Origin: Streptomyces sp. SCSIO 75703
Lineage (GTDB): Bacteria > Actinomycetota > Actinomycetes > Streptomycetales > Streptomycetaceae
Assembly (NCBI RefSeq): GCF_036607905.1
Contig: NZ_CP144555.1
Coordinates: 3,100,001-3,164,000 of the forward strand
DNA length: 64,000 nt
Direction: 5' to 3'
Positions within the stretch are counted from its first letter, which is position 1; every line of letters starts with the position of its first letter. Shown piece after piece: positions 1 to 9,270 of this stretch. A program made the translations under genes and the position numbers. The notes below the pieces were generated by a model, which was given only the letters and a program-made list of their open reading frames with translations, was not told the DNA's origin and made no database searches.

Positions 1-119
1 ACGGCCGCGTCCTCCTTGGCCTTGTTGGCGCCGCCCTGGGTCTTCACGATCACCCTGATCACGGCGATGAAGAGCACGGCCATCACGGCCGGGGGCAGGA
101 GCGCGGAGACGTAGTCCAT
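1..119 (-). CDS. small membrane protein, partial (C-terminus outside window)
   Basis: Reading down from an ATG at 119, the first 39 residues (MDYVSALLPPAVMAVLFIAV...) form one N-terminal transmembrane helix followed by a basic, Lys/Ala-rich cytoplasmic stretch; the rest lies beyond base 1. Such single-span proteins are common Streptomyces hypotheticals and I do not recognise a function. There is no Shine-Dalgarno sequence; a TACCCT box ends six bases before the ATG, which suggests a leaderless transcript. Confidence 0.7.
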   Translation of the reverse strand, partial: MDYVSALLPPAVMAVLFIAVIRVIVKTQGGANKAKEDAA

Positions 120-125
120 GGGTCC

Positions 126-131
126 AGGGTA
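126..131 (-). promoter_or_regulatory. -10 box of leaderless promoter for the small membrane protein
   Basis: TACCCT on the minus strand followed by six bases and then ATG at 119. This TANNNT-N6-ATG spacing places the transcription start at the A of the start codon. No convincing -35 was found. Confidence 0.45.
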
Positions 132-142
132 GCCAGGCCGCG

Positions 143-775
143 TCAGCCGGCGGCGAGGTGGTGCCGCGAGCCGGGGGCGGGCGGGGCCGGCCTGGGCTTG
201 CGGCGCGGGAAGACCTCGCCGGGGGTGGGGACCGGCCGCCGGGGCGCGGCGGGCCGCTGCGCCGGCTTCGGGGCGGGCTTCTGCGCGGGGGGCCCGGCCG
301 GGCTCGGCGACGGCTTCCGCGCCGGGTCCCTCTCCTGCTCCGCGACGGCGGGGCGGACCGCCGTCCGGCCGCCGGGGAGGGCGTGGAGGTGGCTGCGCGC
401 GGCGGGCAGGACGGGGGCGCAGCGGGCCAGCAGGGCGGCGGCGGTGGGGTTGCCGCGCAGCGCCCGGAGCGCGGCGAGGTCGTCCGGGCCCGGCTGGTGC
501 CCGGCGGTCAGGGCCTCGTCGAGGAGGGCCAGGTAGCCGGTGACGGTGCCGGGGAGGGCGGCACGGTACCGGGCCAGGTCGGCCACCAGGAAGGCGCGCA
601 GCCGGGAGCTCTCGAGCATCGCCTCGTCCAGCGACTCCGCGAGACGGAGGCAGTCCTGGACGTCCTCGGCCGAGAGGGGGCGGGGGTTCAGGGCGAGGGC
701 GAGGGCACGGCGGAGCACACGCAGCTCCTCGGTGCCGAACGCCATGCCGCCGCGGGTTCCGTAGGGCGTGGGCAT
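143..775 (-). CDS. hypothetical protein with Pro/Ala-rich tail
   Basis: A 210-residue protein from ATG 775. Residues 1-130 are helical and acidic/leucine-rich (TEELRVLRRALALALNPRPL...); the last 80 residues are a disordered Pro/Lys/Arg-rich tail (PAQKPAPKPAQRPAAPRRP). It has no signal peptide or membrane span, and I do not recognise the family. The start is supported by a TATCGT box six bases upstream (leaderless). A second in-frame ATG 30 bases downstream is possible. It is separated from coaX by about 310 bases. Confidence 0.65.
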   Translation of the reverse strand: MPTPYGTRGGMAFGTEELRVLRRALALALNPRPLSAEDVQDCLRLAESLDEAMLESSRLRAFLVADLARYRAALPGTVTGYLALLDEALTAGHQPGPDDLAALRALRGNPTAAALLARCAPVLPAARSHLHALPGGRTAVRPAVAEQERDPARKPSPSPAGPPAQKPAPKPAQRPAAPRRPVPTPGEVFPRRKPRPAPPAPGSRHHLAAG

Positions 776-1084
776 GGGGCGACGATACGCGCTAATCAGA
801 CAAACTTGGCATAACGGGCGGGTCTGTGGCGTGGCGGCCCCGTGCCCTGTCGCGCGCGGGTACGGCCAGCCGCCCGGCGTGGACAGCCGTCCGCCGGGGG
901 CGCGACGGCGCCGGGCTTCCCCCGGCCCTCCCGGTCCCGGCAGGGCACGCCGGCGCACAGCCTCGGGCAGGCGGGCCGCCGGGGCGGCACGGGTGGGCGC
1001 GGCGGCACGGGACGACGCCCGGCTCCCGCACCCGCCCGGGGGGGCCGGGGGTGGCCGGGCGGGGCGGGTGGCCGGGTTCCCGGC
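776..1084. other. intergenic region, no gene seen
   Basis: About 310 bases between coaX and the hypothetical gene. Apart from the AT-rich promoter patch near 782-815 it is very GC-rich and holds only shadow reading frames with Arg/Pro/Gly-rich composition. I found no RNA or clear terminator. Confidence 0.4.
782..787 (-). promoter_or_regulatory. -10 box of leaderless promoter
   Basis: TATCGT, then six bases, then the ATG at 775. The stretch just upstream (about 788-815) is unusually AT-rich for this genome (it includes GTTTGTCTGATTAG on the minus strand), as expected for a promoter or regulator site. Confidence 0.5.
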
Positions 1085-1882
1085 TCAGAGCCGGGAGATG
1101 TTGCGTTCGTAGACCAGGCGGAGGCCGATCAGGGTCAGCCACGGCTCGTGCTCGTCGATGACGGACGCCTCCCCCAGCACCATGGGCGCGAGCCCCCCGG
1201 TGGCGATGACCGTGACGTCGTCCGGGTCCGAGGCCAGTTCGCGCGCCATGCGGCGCACCACCCCGTCGACCTGCCCGGCGAACCCGTACACGATGCCCGC
1301 CTGCATCGCCTCGACCGTGTTCTTGCCGATCACGCTGCGCGGGCGGGCCACCTCGATCTTGCGGAGCTGCGCGCCGCGCACGCCGAGCGCCTCCACGGAG
1401 ATCTCGATGCCGGGGGCGATGACCCCGCCGACGTACTCCCCGCGCGCGCTGACCGCGTCGAACGTCGTCGCCGTGCCGAAGTCCACGACGATCGCCGGGC
1501 CACCGTAGAGGTCGACCGCGGCGACGGCGTTGATGATGCGGTCGGCGCCGACCTCCTTGGGGTTGTCGGTGAGGATCGGCACCCCGGTCTTGACGCCCGG
1601 CTCGACGAGGACCGCGGGGACGTCGCCGTAGTAGCGGCGGGTGACCTCGCGCAGTTCGTGCAGGACCGAGGGGACCGTCGCGCAGATGGCGATGCCGTCG
1701 ATGCCGTCGCCCAGTTCCTCGCCGAGCAGCGGGTGCGCGCCCATCAGGCCCTGGAGCAGGACCGCCAGCTCGTCGGCGGTGCGGCGCGCGTCCGTGGAGA
1801 TGCGCCAGTGCTCCACGACGTCCTCGCCGTCGAACAGGCCGAGGGTCGTGTGCGTGTTGCCCACGTCGATCGTCAGGAGCAT
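1085..1882 (-). CDS. coaX: type III pantothenate kinase
   Basis: A 265-residue ATP-dependent kinase that phosphorylates pantothenate, the first committed step of coenzyme A synthesis. The type III (ASKHA/BAF) fold is shown by the N-terminal phosphate loop LTIDVGNTHTTLGLF, the DFGTATTFDAV motif near residue 130 and the late ATGGLAP motif. Length is usual for the family. The ATG follows the nadC stop by five bases, so it is the last gene of the DUF2520-panC-nadB-nadC-coaX operon. Placing the kinase with panC (which makes its substrate) is functionally coherent. Confidence 0.95.
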   Translation of the reverse strand: MLLTIDVGNTHTTLGLFDGEDVVEHWRISTDARRTADELAVLLQGLMGAHPLLGEELGDGIDGIAICATVPSVLHELREVTRRYYGDVPAVLVEPGVKTGVPILTDNPKEVGADRIINAVAAVDLYGGPAIVVDFGTATTFDAVSARGEYVGGVIAPGIEISVEALGVRGAQLRKIEVARPRSVIGKNTVEAMQAGIVYGFAGQVDGVVRRMARELASDPDDVTVIATGGLAPMVLGEASVIDEHEPWLTLIGLRLVYERNISRL

Positions 1883-1887
1883 GATCG

Positions 1888-2868
1888 CTACTCCGCTGCT
1901 CGCAGGTCCAGGCCGATGTCCAGGATCGGCGAGGAGTGGGTCAGGGCACCGACGGCCAGGTAGTCGACGCCGGTGTCGGCGTACGCCCTGGCGTTGCCGA
2001 GGGTCAGCCGGCCCGACGCCTCCAGCGCGGCCCGGCCCTCGACGACGGCCACCGCCTCCTCGCACTCGCCCGGCGTGAAGTTGTCCAGCAGGATCAGGTC
2101 CGCGCCCGCGTCCACGACCTCGCGGAGCTGGTGCAGGGTGTCGACCTCGACCTCGATCGGCACCTCCGGGAAGGACTCGCGCACCGCCCGGAACGCCTCG
2201 GCGACACCGCCCGCGGCGACCACGTGGTTGTCCTTGACCAGGGCCGCGTCCGACAGGGACATGCGGTGGTTGACGCCACCGCCGCAGCGCACCGCGTACT
2301 TCTCCAGGGCGCGCAGGCCCGGCGTGGTCTTGCGGGTGTCACGGACCCTGGCCTTGGTGCCCTCCAGGGCGTCCGCCCACGCGCGCGTGGCGGTGGCGAT
2401 GCCCGACATGCGGCACAGCAGGTTGAGGGCGCTGCGCTCGGCGGTGAGCAGGTCCTGCGTCCGGGTGGTGACCGACAGGAGGCGCTGTCCGGCCTCCACC
2501 CGGTCGCCGTCCTCCACGTGCCGCTCGACCTCGAACTCGTCGGCGCAGACGACCGAGAGGACCGCCTCGGCGACCCGCAGGCCCGCGACCACGCCCGCCT
2601 CGCGGGCGGTGAAGTCGGCGGTGGCGACGGCCTCCTCGGGGATGGTGGCGACGGTCGTCACGTCCACGCCGTCGGCCAGGTCCTCCTGGAGCGCCACGTG
2701 GGCGAGGTCCTCGACCTCGACGGGGTCGAGTCCGGCCTCGGTGAGGAGAGCGGCCAGCTCAGGGTCGAGCCCGCACTCCATGTACGTCTCGTCGTCCGGG
2801 TCCGCGCCGCAGGCGCAGCCGTCTCCGCAGCCTCCGGCCGAGGCGAGGGGAAGGTCGTGGGTGTTCAC
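1888..2868 (-). CDS. nadC: nicotinate-nucleotide pyrophosphorylase (carboxylating), quinolinate phosphoribosyltransferase
   Basis: Cytosolic enzyme converting quinolinate and PRPP to nicotinate mononucleotide in de novo NAD synthesis. Family motifs are plain: RKTTPGLRALEKYAV, GGGVNHRMSLSDAALVKDNH and EVEVDTLHQL, with the usual C-terminal barrel. The protein is 326 residues, longer than typical (about 280) because of an N-terminal extension with the cysteine cluster GGCGDGCACG. GTG 2868 is chosen because an AGGAG lies 11 bases upstream; an alternative GTG at 2877 overlaps the nadB stop. It is translationally close to nadB and coaX. Confidence 0.93.
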   Translation of the reverse strand: MNTHDLPLASAGGCGDGCACGADPDDETYMECGLDPELAALLTEAGLDPVEVEDLAHVALQEDLADGVDVTTVATIPEEAVATADFTAREAGVVAGLRVAEAVLSVVCADEFEVERHVEDGDRVEAGQRLLSVTTRTQDLLTAERSALNLLCRMSGIATATRAWADALEGTKARVRDTRKTTPGLRALEKYAVRCGGGVNHRMSLSDAALVKDNHVVAAGGVAEAFRAVRESFPEVPIEVEVDTLHQLREVVDAGADLILLDNFTPGECEEAVAVVEGRAALEASGRLTLGNARAYADTGVDYLAVGALTHSSPILDIGLDLRAAE

Positions 2869-2873
2869 TGCTG

Positions 2874-4595
2874 TCACTGCTCCTGGGAAGGCGGCGTCGG
2901 CTGGGTCGGGGGAAAGTCTGCGGTCTCGGTGGGGTGCACGGCGAGGGTGCGGTCCGGATTCAGGCGGACCACGACGTGGCGGCGCCAGGCCGTGTCGTCC
3001 CGGTCGGGGCGGTCCTCGCGCCAGTGGCAGCCGCGCGTCTCCTCGCGCAGCGCCGCCGCGGCGACCAGGACGCGGGCCACGCACAGCAGGTTCGTCGTCT
3101 CCCAGGCGTCGACGCCGGGCTCGGCGGTCTTGCCGTTGCCCGCCGGGGACTCCCGGGCCTCCGACTCCAGCGCGTCGAGCCGGGCGGCGGCCCGTTCCAG
3201 GGAGGCGGCGGAGCGCAGCACACCGGCGCCTTCGGTCATGATCCGCTGGAGGGCGAGGCGGGCCTCGGGGGCGAGCAGCGGGCCGGCGGGACGCCCGGGG
3301 TCCGGGGCGGGCGCGGGCACGCGCGCGTGCGGGGCGTCCCCGTCCCACCGCGCGGCGATGTCGGCGGCGATCCGCTCGGCGTAGACCAGTCCCTCCAGCA
3401 GCGAGTTGGAGGCCAGCCGGTTGGCGCCGTGCACGCCGGTGCAGGCCACCTCCCCGCACGCGTACAGCCCCGGGACGGTGGTGCGGCCGCGGGAGTCGGT
3501 GCGGACGCCGCCGGAGGCGTAGTGGGCGGCCGGGGCGACCGGGACGTACTCGGTGACCGGGTCGATGCCGTGGGCGCGGCACGCCGCGAGGATCGTCGGG
3601 AAGCGGCGCTCCCACATGTCCGCGCCGAAGTGCCGGGCGTCCAGGTACATGTGCGCGGTGCCGCGCTCCCGCATCCGGCGGGTGATGCCCTTGGCGACGA
3701 CGTCCCGGGGGGCCAGCTCGGCGAGTTCGTGCCGGCCCACCATGAAGCGGGTGCCGTCCGCGTCCACCAGGTGGGCGCCCTCCCCGCGCACCGCCTCGGA
3801 CACCAGGGGCTGCTGGCCCTCGGCGTCGGGGCCGAGGAAGAGCACGGTCGGGTGGAACTGGACGAACTCCAGGTCGCTGACCTCCGCGCCGGCCCGCAGC
3901 GCCAGGGCCACGCCGTCGCCGGTGGACACGGACGGGTTGGTCGTCGCGGAGAAGACCTGGCCCATGCCTCCGGTGGCGAGGACCACGGCGGGGGCGTGCA
4001 CCGCGCCGACCCCGTCGTGCCGGCCCTCGCCCATGACGTGCAGGGTGACGCCCGCGGCCCGGCCGCCGGCGTCGGTGAGGAGGTCCAGGACGAGGGCGTT
4101 CTCGACGGTGCGCAGGCCCCGCGCGCGGACCGCCTCGACCAGGGCGCGGGAGATCTCCGCCCCCGTGGCGTCCCCGCCCGCGTGGGCGATGCGGCGGCGG
4201 TGGTGGCCGCCCTCGCGGGTGAGGTGCAGGGCGCCCTCGTCGGAGGCGTCGAAGTGCGCGCCGGTCTCGATGAGCCGGCGTACGGCGTCGGGGCCCTCGG
4301 TGACCAGGAGGCGGACGGCGTCCTCGTCGCACAGGCCCGCCCCGGCGACCAGGGTGTCGTCCAGGTGCTGGGCGGGCGTGTCGCCCTCGCCGAGGGCGGC
4401 GGCGATGCCGCCCTGCGCCCAGCGGGTGGAGCCGTCGTCCAGGCGGGCCTTGGTGACGACGACCGTGTCCAGCCCGGCGGCGTGGCAGCGCAGCGCGGCG
4501 GTGAGCCCGGCGACGCCGGAGCCGACGACGACCACGTCCGCCGCGACGGCCCAGCCGGGCGCGGGGGCGTGCAGGCGTATGCCCGTGCCGGTCAC
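2874..4595 (-). CDS. nadB: L-aspartate oxidase
   Basis: FAD enzyme oxidising L-aspartate to iminoaspartate, the first step of bacterial NAD synthesis. The dinucleotide-binding motif [16 protein letters not shown] sits at residues 22-37, and family signatures [28 protein letters not shown] and [23 protein letters not shown] follow; length (573 residues) is typical. Its GTG start overlaps the panC stop (GTGA), which implies translational coupling. nadC follows directly. The partner quinolinate synthase nadA is not in this window. Confidence 0.95.
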   Translation of the reverse strand: MTGTGIRLHAPAPGWAVAADVVVVGSGVAGLTAALRCHAAGLDTVVVTKARLDDGSTRWAQGGIAAALGEGDTPAQHLDDTLVAGAGLCDEDAVRLLVTEGPDAVRRLIETGAHFDASDEGALHLTREGGHHRRRIAHAGGDATGAEISRALVEAVRARGLRTVENALVLDLLTDAGGRAAGVTLHVMGEGRHDGVGAVHAPAVVLATGGMGQVFSATTNPSVSTGDGVALALRAGAEVSDLEFVQFHPTVLFLGPDAEGQQPLVSEAVRGEGAHLVDADGTRFMVGRHELAELAPRDVVAKGITRRMRERGTAHMYLDARHFGADMWERRFPTILAACRAHGIDPVTEYVPVAPAAHYASGGVRTDSRGRTTVPGLYACGEVACTGVHGANRLASNSLLEGLVYAERIAADIAARWDGDAPHARVPAPAPDPGRPAGPLLAPEARLALQRIMTEGAGVLRSAASLERAAARLDALESEARESPAGNGKTAEPGVDAWETTNLLCVARVLVAAAALREETRGCHWREDRPDRDDTAWRRHVVVRLNPDRTLAVHPTETADFPPTQPTPPSQEQ

Positions 4596-5581
4596 GAGGC
4601 GGCTCCGAAGGTGAGGGGGACGTTGTCGATCAGGCGGGTCGCCCCGACCCGGGCCGCGACGGCGAGGACGGCCTCCCCGGTGTGGTCGTCGCCGACCTCG
4701 GCGAAGTCGGCGGGGTCGACCAGCGCGAGGTAGTCGAGTTCCAGCGGCGGGTCGAGGCGGGCCGCGTCGTCCAGGACGAGCCGGGCGGCGGCGCGGACGG
4801 CCGCGGGGCTGCCGGGGGCGGCGAGGGAGACGGCGTGCGCGTCGGCAGCGGCACGGGACTCGCCGAGGGCGCTCAGGGCCTCGGCACGCGCGTGCGTGGC
4901 GGGCACCTCGCGGGCCCGCGCGCGCAGCGCCTCCTGGGCGGCGTGCCGGTCCTGGCCGGCGAAGAGCGCCTGGGAGAGGGCCAGCGCGGTACGGCGCTCC
5001 CGGGGCGAGAGGTAGCGGTTGCGGCTGGAGAGGGCGAGGCCGTCCTCCTCGCGCACGGTGGGCACTGCGACGATCTCCACGCCGAAGTTCAGGTCGCGCG
5101 CCATGCGGCGGATCAGGGCGAGCTGCTGGGCGTCCTTCTGCCCGTACAGCGCCAGGTCCGGGCGGGTGAGGTGGAGCAGCTTGGCGACGACGGTGAGCAT
5201 GCCGTCGAAGTGGCCGGGGCGGGAGGCACCCTCCAGGACGGTGCCCATGGGCCCGGCGCTGATCCGGACCTGGGGGGCGCCGCCCGGGTAGACCTCCTCG
5301 GCGGAGGGCGCGAAGACGGCGTCCGCGCCCGCGCGCCCGGCGACCTCCAGGTCGGCGTCGAGGGTGCGCGGGTAGCGGTCGAGGTCCTCGCCCTCGCCGA
5401 ACTGGAGCGGGTTGACGAAGACCGTGACGACCACCTCGCCGTCCGGGACGAGCGCGCGGGCCCGGCGGATCAGCGTGGCGTGGCCCTCGTGGAGGGCGCC
5501 CATCGTCATCACGACCGCCCGGCGGCCGTGCTGCACGCGCGCGTGCAGCTCCCCGGCGGTGCGCAGCAGCGTGGCGGTCAT
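4592..5581 (-). CDS. panC: pantothenate synthetase (pantoate-beta-alanine ligase)
   Basis: Makes pantothenate from pantoate, beta-alanine and ATP in the cytosol. The nucleotidyl-transferase HIGH-type motif is [15 protein letters not shown] (HEGH at residues 31-34) and the KMSKS-like motif is [28 protein letters not shown] and [16 protein letters not shown] are also typical. At 329 residues it is slightly longer than the norm. The ATG overlaps the stop of the upstream dehydrogenase gene (ATGA) and its own stop overlaps nadB, giving a tightly coupled operon. Confidence 0.95.
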   Translation of the reverse strand: MTATLLRTAGELHARVQHGRRAVVMTMGALHEGHATLIRRARALVPDGEVVVTVFVNPLQFGEGEDLDRYPRTLDADLEVAGRAGADAVFAPSAEEVYPGGAPQVRISAGPMGTVLEGASRPGHFDGMLTVVAKLLHLTRPDLALYGQKDAQQLALIRRMARDLNFGVEIVAVPTVREEDGLALSSRNRYLSPRERRTALALSQALFAGQDRHAAQEALRARAREVPATHARAEALSALGESRAAADAHAVSLAAPGSPAAVRAAARLVLDDAARLDPPLELDYLALVDPADFAEVGDDHTGEAVLAVAARVGATRLIDNVPLTFGAAS

Positions 5582-6498
5582 CGGGCGTCTCCCTCGGTGC
5601 CGTGGGCGAGTACGCCGAGCAGGTCCTCGGCGAGTTCGGGCCGGAGCAGGCCCTGGGCCAGCGCCCGGTCGGCGGTCGCGCGGGCCATCGCCAGGTACCC
5701 GGCGACGGTCCCGGGGGCGTGCGCGCGCAACTCCTCGACGTGCGCGGCGACGGTGCCCGCGTCCCCGCGCGCGACGGGCCCGGTCAGGGCGGCGTCGCCG
5801 GAGCGCAGGGCGTTGTCCAGGGCGGCGCCGAGCAGCGGGCCGAGCATCCGGTCGGGGGCACCGACGCCGGCCGTGCGCAGCAGGTCCATGGACTGGGCGA
5901 CCAGGGTGACCAGGTGGTTGGCGCCGAGGGCGAGCGCCGCGTGGTAGAGCGGGCGCTTCTCCTCGGCGATCCACTCGGGCTCGCCGCCCATCTCGATCAC
6001 CAGGGCCTCGGCGGCCAGCCGCAGTTCCTCGGGGGCGGTGACCCCGAAGGAGCAGCCGGCCAGCCGCTGCACGTCCACGGCCGTGCCGGTGAACGTCATC
6101 GCCGGGTGCAGCGCCAGCGGCAGCGCCCCGGCCCGCAGGGCGGGGTCCAGGACCCGGGCCCCGTACCGGCCGGAGGTGTGCACGAGGAGCTGGCCGGGGC
6201 GGACCGCGCCGGTCTCGGCGAGCCCGGCCACCAGCGGCGGGAGGGCGTCGTCGGGGACGGTCAGCAGGACCAGTTCGGCGTGGCGCAGCACCTCGGCGGG
6301 CGGCATGAGCGGCACGCCGGGCAGCAGTTCGGCGGCGCGCCGTCTGGAGGCGTCGGAGACCCCGGAGACGGCCACCGGGCGGTGGCCGGCGAGTCGCAGC
6401 GACGCGGCCAGGGCGGGGCCCACGCGGCCGGCGCCGACGACGCCTACGGTGAGCCGCGCGGGGCGGTCCTTGGGGTCGGGCTGTGGGGTGGTGTTCAC
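5578..6498 (-). CDS. Rossmann-fold and DUF2520 domain oxidoreductase
   Basis: A 306-residue protein with an N-terminal NAD(P)-binding motif [14 protein letters not shown] (GAGRVG at 22-27) and a C-terminal helical DUF2520 domain ([23 protein letters not shown]). The family resembles 6-phosphogluconate dehydrogenase-like reductases, including ketopantoate reductase, but its substrate is not settled. It is the first gene of the pan-nad operon and overlaps panC. That position suggests a role in pantothenate metabolism, which is inference. GTG start. Confidence 0.85.
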   Translation of the reverse strand: MNTTPQPDPKDRPARLTVGVVGAGRVGPALAASLRLAGHRPVAVSGVSDASRRRAAELLPGVPLMPPAEVLRHAELVLLTVPDDALPPLVAGLAETGAVRPGQLLVHTSGRYGARVLDPALRAGALPLALHPAMTFTGTAVDVQRLAGCSFGVTAPEELRLAAEALVIEMGGEPEWIAEEKRPLYHAALALGANHLVTLVAQSMDLLRTAGVGAPDRMLGPLLGAALDNALRSGDAALTGPVARGDAGTVAAHVEELRAHAPGTVAGYLAMARATADRALAQGLLRPELAEDLLGVLAHGTEGDAR

Positions 6499-6529
6499 GC
6501 GGCGGGGGCCTTCCCGTTCCAGTCCGCTC

Positions 6530-6559
6530 GGGGTACCGGACGATTTCTCGTCATGTTAA
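6530..6559 (-). promoter_or_regulatory. candidate promoter of the pan-nad-coaX operon
   Basis: On the minus strand a TTAACA (-35-like, 6554-6559), an 18-base spacer and TACCCC (6530-6535) lie about 32 bases upstream of the GTG at 6498. The spacer contains the small inverted repeat ACGAgaaaTCGT. The -10 is a weak match. Confidence 0.35.
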
Positions 6560-6707
6560 CGCGATCGGTTCCGGGTGCGTCCGGTCGTCCACAGGCTGTG
6601 GGTCACCCCACGTCGTCCGGGCGGGCGCGGGCCCGGGGCGGTCGTCCCGGCGGGCGGCGCGGAAAACCCGTTCCGCCGGTCGTCCCGCGCGCGGGATGAT
6701 CGGCCGC

Positions 6708-7901
6708 ATGAGCGATACGGCGGAACAGGACGGCCGGCGGAACCCGGAAGCCGGCACACCCACGGAGGCGGAACGGTCCCGCCGGCTCGGCGAACGGCGG
6801 GTCGCCGCGCACCGGAGCGCCCGGCGGGTGCTGGCCGGGCCGATCCTCGGCACGACCCTGCGCGAACGCCTCGCCGTGCTGGACGGGGCCGAGGACCTGT
6901 ACGACCTCGACGCGTACGCCGACCTCTACGGCGACGGCGTGGTCGGGTTCCTGGAGGAGAAGGTGGCCCGGCTCCTCGGCCACGAGGCCGCGGCCTTCTT
7001 CCCCACCGGCACCATGGCCCAGCAGGTGGCGCTGCGCTGCTGGGCGGGCCGCACCGGCGGCCCGGCCGTCGCCCTGCACGCCCTGAGCCACCCCGAGGTG
7101 CACGAACGGCACGCCTTCGGCCAGGTCAGCGGCTTGCGCCCGGTACGGATCACCAGCGCACCGCGTCAGCCGACCGCCGACGAGGTGCGGGAGCTGGGCG
7201 AGCCCTTCGGCACCCTGATGCTGGAGCTGCCGCTGCGCGACGCGGGGTTCCTCCTGCCCACCTGGCAGGAGCTGACCGCGCTGGTCGACGCCGCCCGGGA
7301 GCGCGACGCGGTGGTCCACCTCGACGGGGCCCGGCTGTGGGAGAGCACCGTCCACCTCGGCCGCCCCCTGGACGAGATCGCCGGCCTCGCGGACAGCGTC
7401 TACGTGTCCTTCTACAAGTCCCTCCGCGGCTTCGGCGGCGCCGCCCTGGCCGGCCCCCGCACCCTGGTCGAGGAGGCCAGGGCCTGGCGGCACCGCTACG
7501 GCGGCACCGTCTTCCAGCAGTTCCCCACCGCGCTCGCGGCGCTGGCCGGGCTGGAGCGGGAGCTGCCCCGGCTGCCCGCGTACGTGGCGCACGCGCGCGT
7601 GGTGGCCGCCGGGCTGCGCGAGGGGCTCGCCGCGGCCGGGGCGCCCTGGGCCCGGGTGCACCCCGGGGTGCCGCACACCCACCAGTTCCACGTCTGGCTG
7701 GCCGGCGATCCCGAGGCGGCGGCCGAGGCCGCCCTCCGGCAGGCCGAGGAGACCGGCACCCTGCTCTTCCCCCGCGCCTGGGACCCGGCCGGGCCCGGTC
7801 TGGCCGTCACCGAGGTCACGGTCGAGGCCCCCGGGCTGGAGTGGACGCGCGAGGAGGTGCGGGCGGCGGCGGTCGACTTCGCGCGCCGGGTCAGCCAGTG
7901 A
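6708..7901 (+). CDS. threonine aldolase / beta-eliminating lyase family PLP enzyme
   Basis: A 397-residue fold-type I PLP enzyme. Residues 60-110 (YDLDAYADLYGDGVVGFLEEKVARL, FFPTGTMAQQVALR) and HLDGARLWES near 205-214 are typical of the beta-eliminating lyase/threonine aldolase family; the Schiff-base lysine is K237 in VSFYKSLRGFGG. It probably cleaves a beta-hydroxy amino acid or a related substrate; specificity cannot be read. It is divergent from the pan operon and apparently monocistronic. The ATG 6708 start is the most plausible before the conserved region, but no strong ribosome site is seen. Confidence 0.8.
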   Translation: MSDTAEQDGRRNPEAGTPTEAERSRRLGERRVAAHRSARRVLAGPILGTTLRERLAVLDGAEDLYDLDAYADLYGDGVVGFLEEKVARLLGHEAAAFFPTGTMAQQVALRCWAGRTGGPAVALHALSHPEVHERHAFGQVSGLRPVRITSAPRQPTADEVRELGEPFGTLMLELPLRDAGFLLPTWQELTALVDAARERDAVVHLDGARLWESTVHLGRPLDEIAGLADSVYVSFYKSLRGFGGAALAGPRTLVEEARAWRHRYGGTVFQQFPTALAALAGLERELPRLPAYVAHARVVAAGLREGLAAAGAPWARVHPGVPHTHQFHVWLAGDPEAAAEAALRQAEETGTLLFPRAWDPAGPGLAVTEVTVEAPGLEWTREEVRAAAVDFARRVSQ

Positions 7902-8005
7902 GCCAGTGAGCGGGTGAGCGGATGGCGAACCGGCACGGGTGTGACGGGCCGGAGGAAGCCGCCGGGGCGGGCGGCCGGCTGACGGCCCGCGTCGACCGGG
8001 CGGCG

Positions 8006-8081
8006 GAGCTGTCGGCGGAGGAGCTGTCGGTGGCGGCGGTTTCGGTGGCCGAGCTGTCGGCGGCGGCGTTGTCGGTGGCGG
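8006..8081. repeat. imperfect tandem repeats upstream of the ArsR-type gene
   Basis: Three GAGCTGTCGG cores, interleaved with GGTGGCGGC-type segments, repeat through these 76 bases immediately before the regulator start. The tract is in-frame open but has no conserved coding look, and may be leader DNA. Confidence 0.5.
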
Positions 8082-8097
8082 GGTGCACCATGAGGAC

Positions 8098-9204
8098 ATG
8101 AGCGTGCGCATCGACATCACGGGGCTGCGGCCGGAGAGGATCGCCGTCGTGCCCTCGCCCCTGGCCGAGCTGGGCATGGCCCTGCACGCGCTGTCCGAGC
8201 CGGGTCACCACCCGGGCCTCCAGGGCTGGGCGACCGGGGTGACGGCGCGGCTCGACCCACACCTCGCCGACCGGATGTGCGAGGCCGACTTCCTGTGGCG
8301 GACCACGTTCTCGGACCTCTTCATGCCGTACGCCGGGATCCCCGGCCGGGACACGCTGCCCGGCGCCGGCCTCGCCGAGGAACTGGACCTCCTCGACCGG
8401 CTCTCCGACGAGCAGTTCGTCGACGCGGCCCTGGAGTTCACCTGCGCCCTGCCGTACGGCACCGGCGGGGTCTCCGCCCTCACCGACGCCTCGGTGCGCC
8501 GCCGCGCGCTGGAGCTGGCCGCCGCGCGCGGGCCGCGCCAGCTCCGTTTCGGCGAGCGGCTGCTGGCCGACCCGCCGCGGATCCGGGAGTGGCTGCGCCG
8601 CTTCGCGCTCGACTGCGACGAGGCGTTCTTCGCGCAGATCTGGGCCCGGGTGCGCCACCAGCTCGCGGCGGACGCCCGCCACAAGACCGAGCTACTGCGC
8701 CGCAAGGGCCTGGCGGAGGCGCTGGCCGCCGTGTCGCCGGCGGTGACGCTGGACGAGGCCGCCGGGCAGATCGTCGTCGACAAGCTGGGCGAGAGCCGCT
8801 CCTCGACGGGCGAGGGCGGTCTGCTGCTGGTGCCCACCAGCCTCGGCCGGCCGCACCTGCTGGTCCTGCACCGGTACGGCTGGCAGCCGGTGCTGCACTA
8901 CCCGGCCGGCTCCCCCGAGCCCGACGCGCCGACCAGTGTCGAGCAGCTCACCCTGCGGATGACCGCGCTGTCCCACCCGGTGCGGATGCGGATCTGCCGC
9001 CACCTGGCGCGCAGCGCCTACACCACGGGCGAGCTGGCACAGGCGCACGGCATGACGGCGCCGGAGATATCCCGGCACCTGGGCGTGCTGAAGAAGGCGG
9101 GCCTGCTCACCACCCGCCGGCGCGGCCGGTACGTCCTGCACCAACTGGACGTCACGGTGGTGGCCCGGCTCGGCAGCGACTTCCTGGAGGGCATCCTCCG
9201 GTAG
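8098..9204 (+). CDS. ArsR/SmtB-family transcriptional regulator with N-terminal DUF5937-like domain
   Basis: A 368-residue protein. The last 85 residues are a winged helix-turn-helix of the ArsR class (LTLRMTALSHPVRMRICRHLARSAYTTGELA, then HGMTAPEISRHLGVLKKAGLL and the wing RRRGRYVLHQL). The first 280 residues form a helical domain seen in actinobacterial ArsR relatives, probably ligand-sensing or dimerising. There are no obvious metal-binding cysteines in the DNA-binding part, so a metal sensor role is unlikely. It converges with the NTPase gene; its targets are unknown. Confidence 0.85.
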   Translation: MSVRIDITGLRPERIAVVPSPLAELGMALHALSEPGHHPGLQGWATGVTARLDPHLADRMCEADFLWRTTFSDLFMPYAGIPGRDTLPGAGLAEELDLLDRLSDEQFVDAALEFTCALPYGTGGVSALTDASVRRRALELAAARGPRQLRFGERLLADPPRIREWLRRFALDCDEAFFAQIWARVRHQLAADARHKTELLRRKGLAEALAAVSPAVTLDEAAGQIVVDKLGESRSSTGEGGLLLVPTSLGRPHLLVLHRYGWQPVLHYPAGSPEPDAPTSVEQLTLRMTALSHPVRMRICRHLARSAYTTGELAQAHGMTAPEISRHLGVLKKAGLLTTRRRGRYVLHQLDVTVVARLGSDFLEGILR

Positions 9205-9270
9205 CCGGCGCCTGTCCTCCGGACCCCGCCGCGGGCCGAGGGCCCGGCTCCGGCCGCCGGGCGGCGCGGG

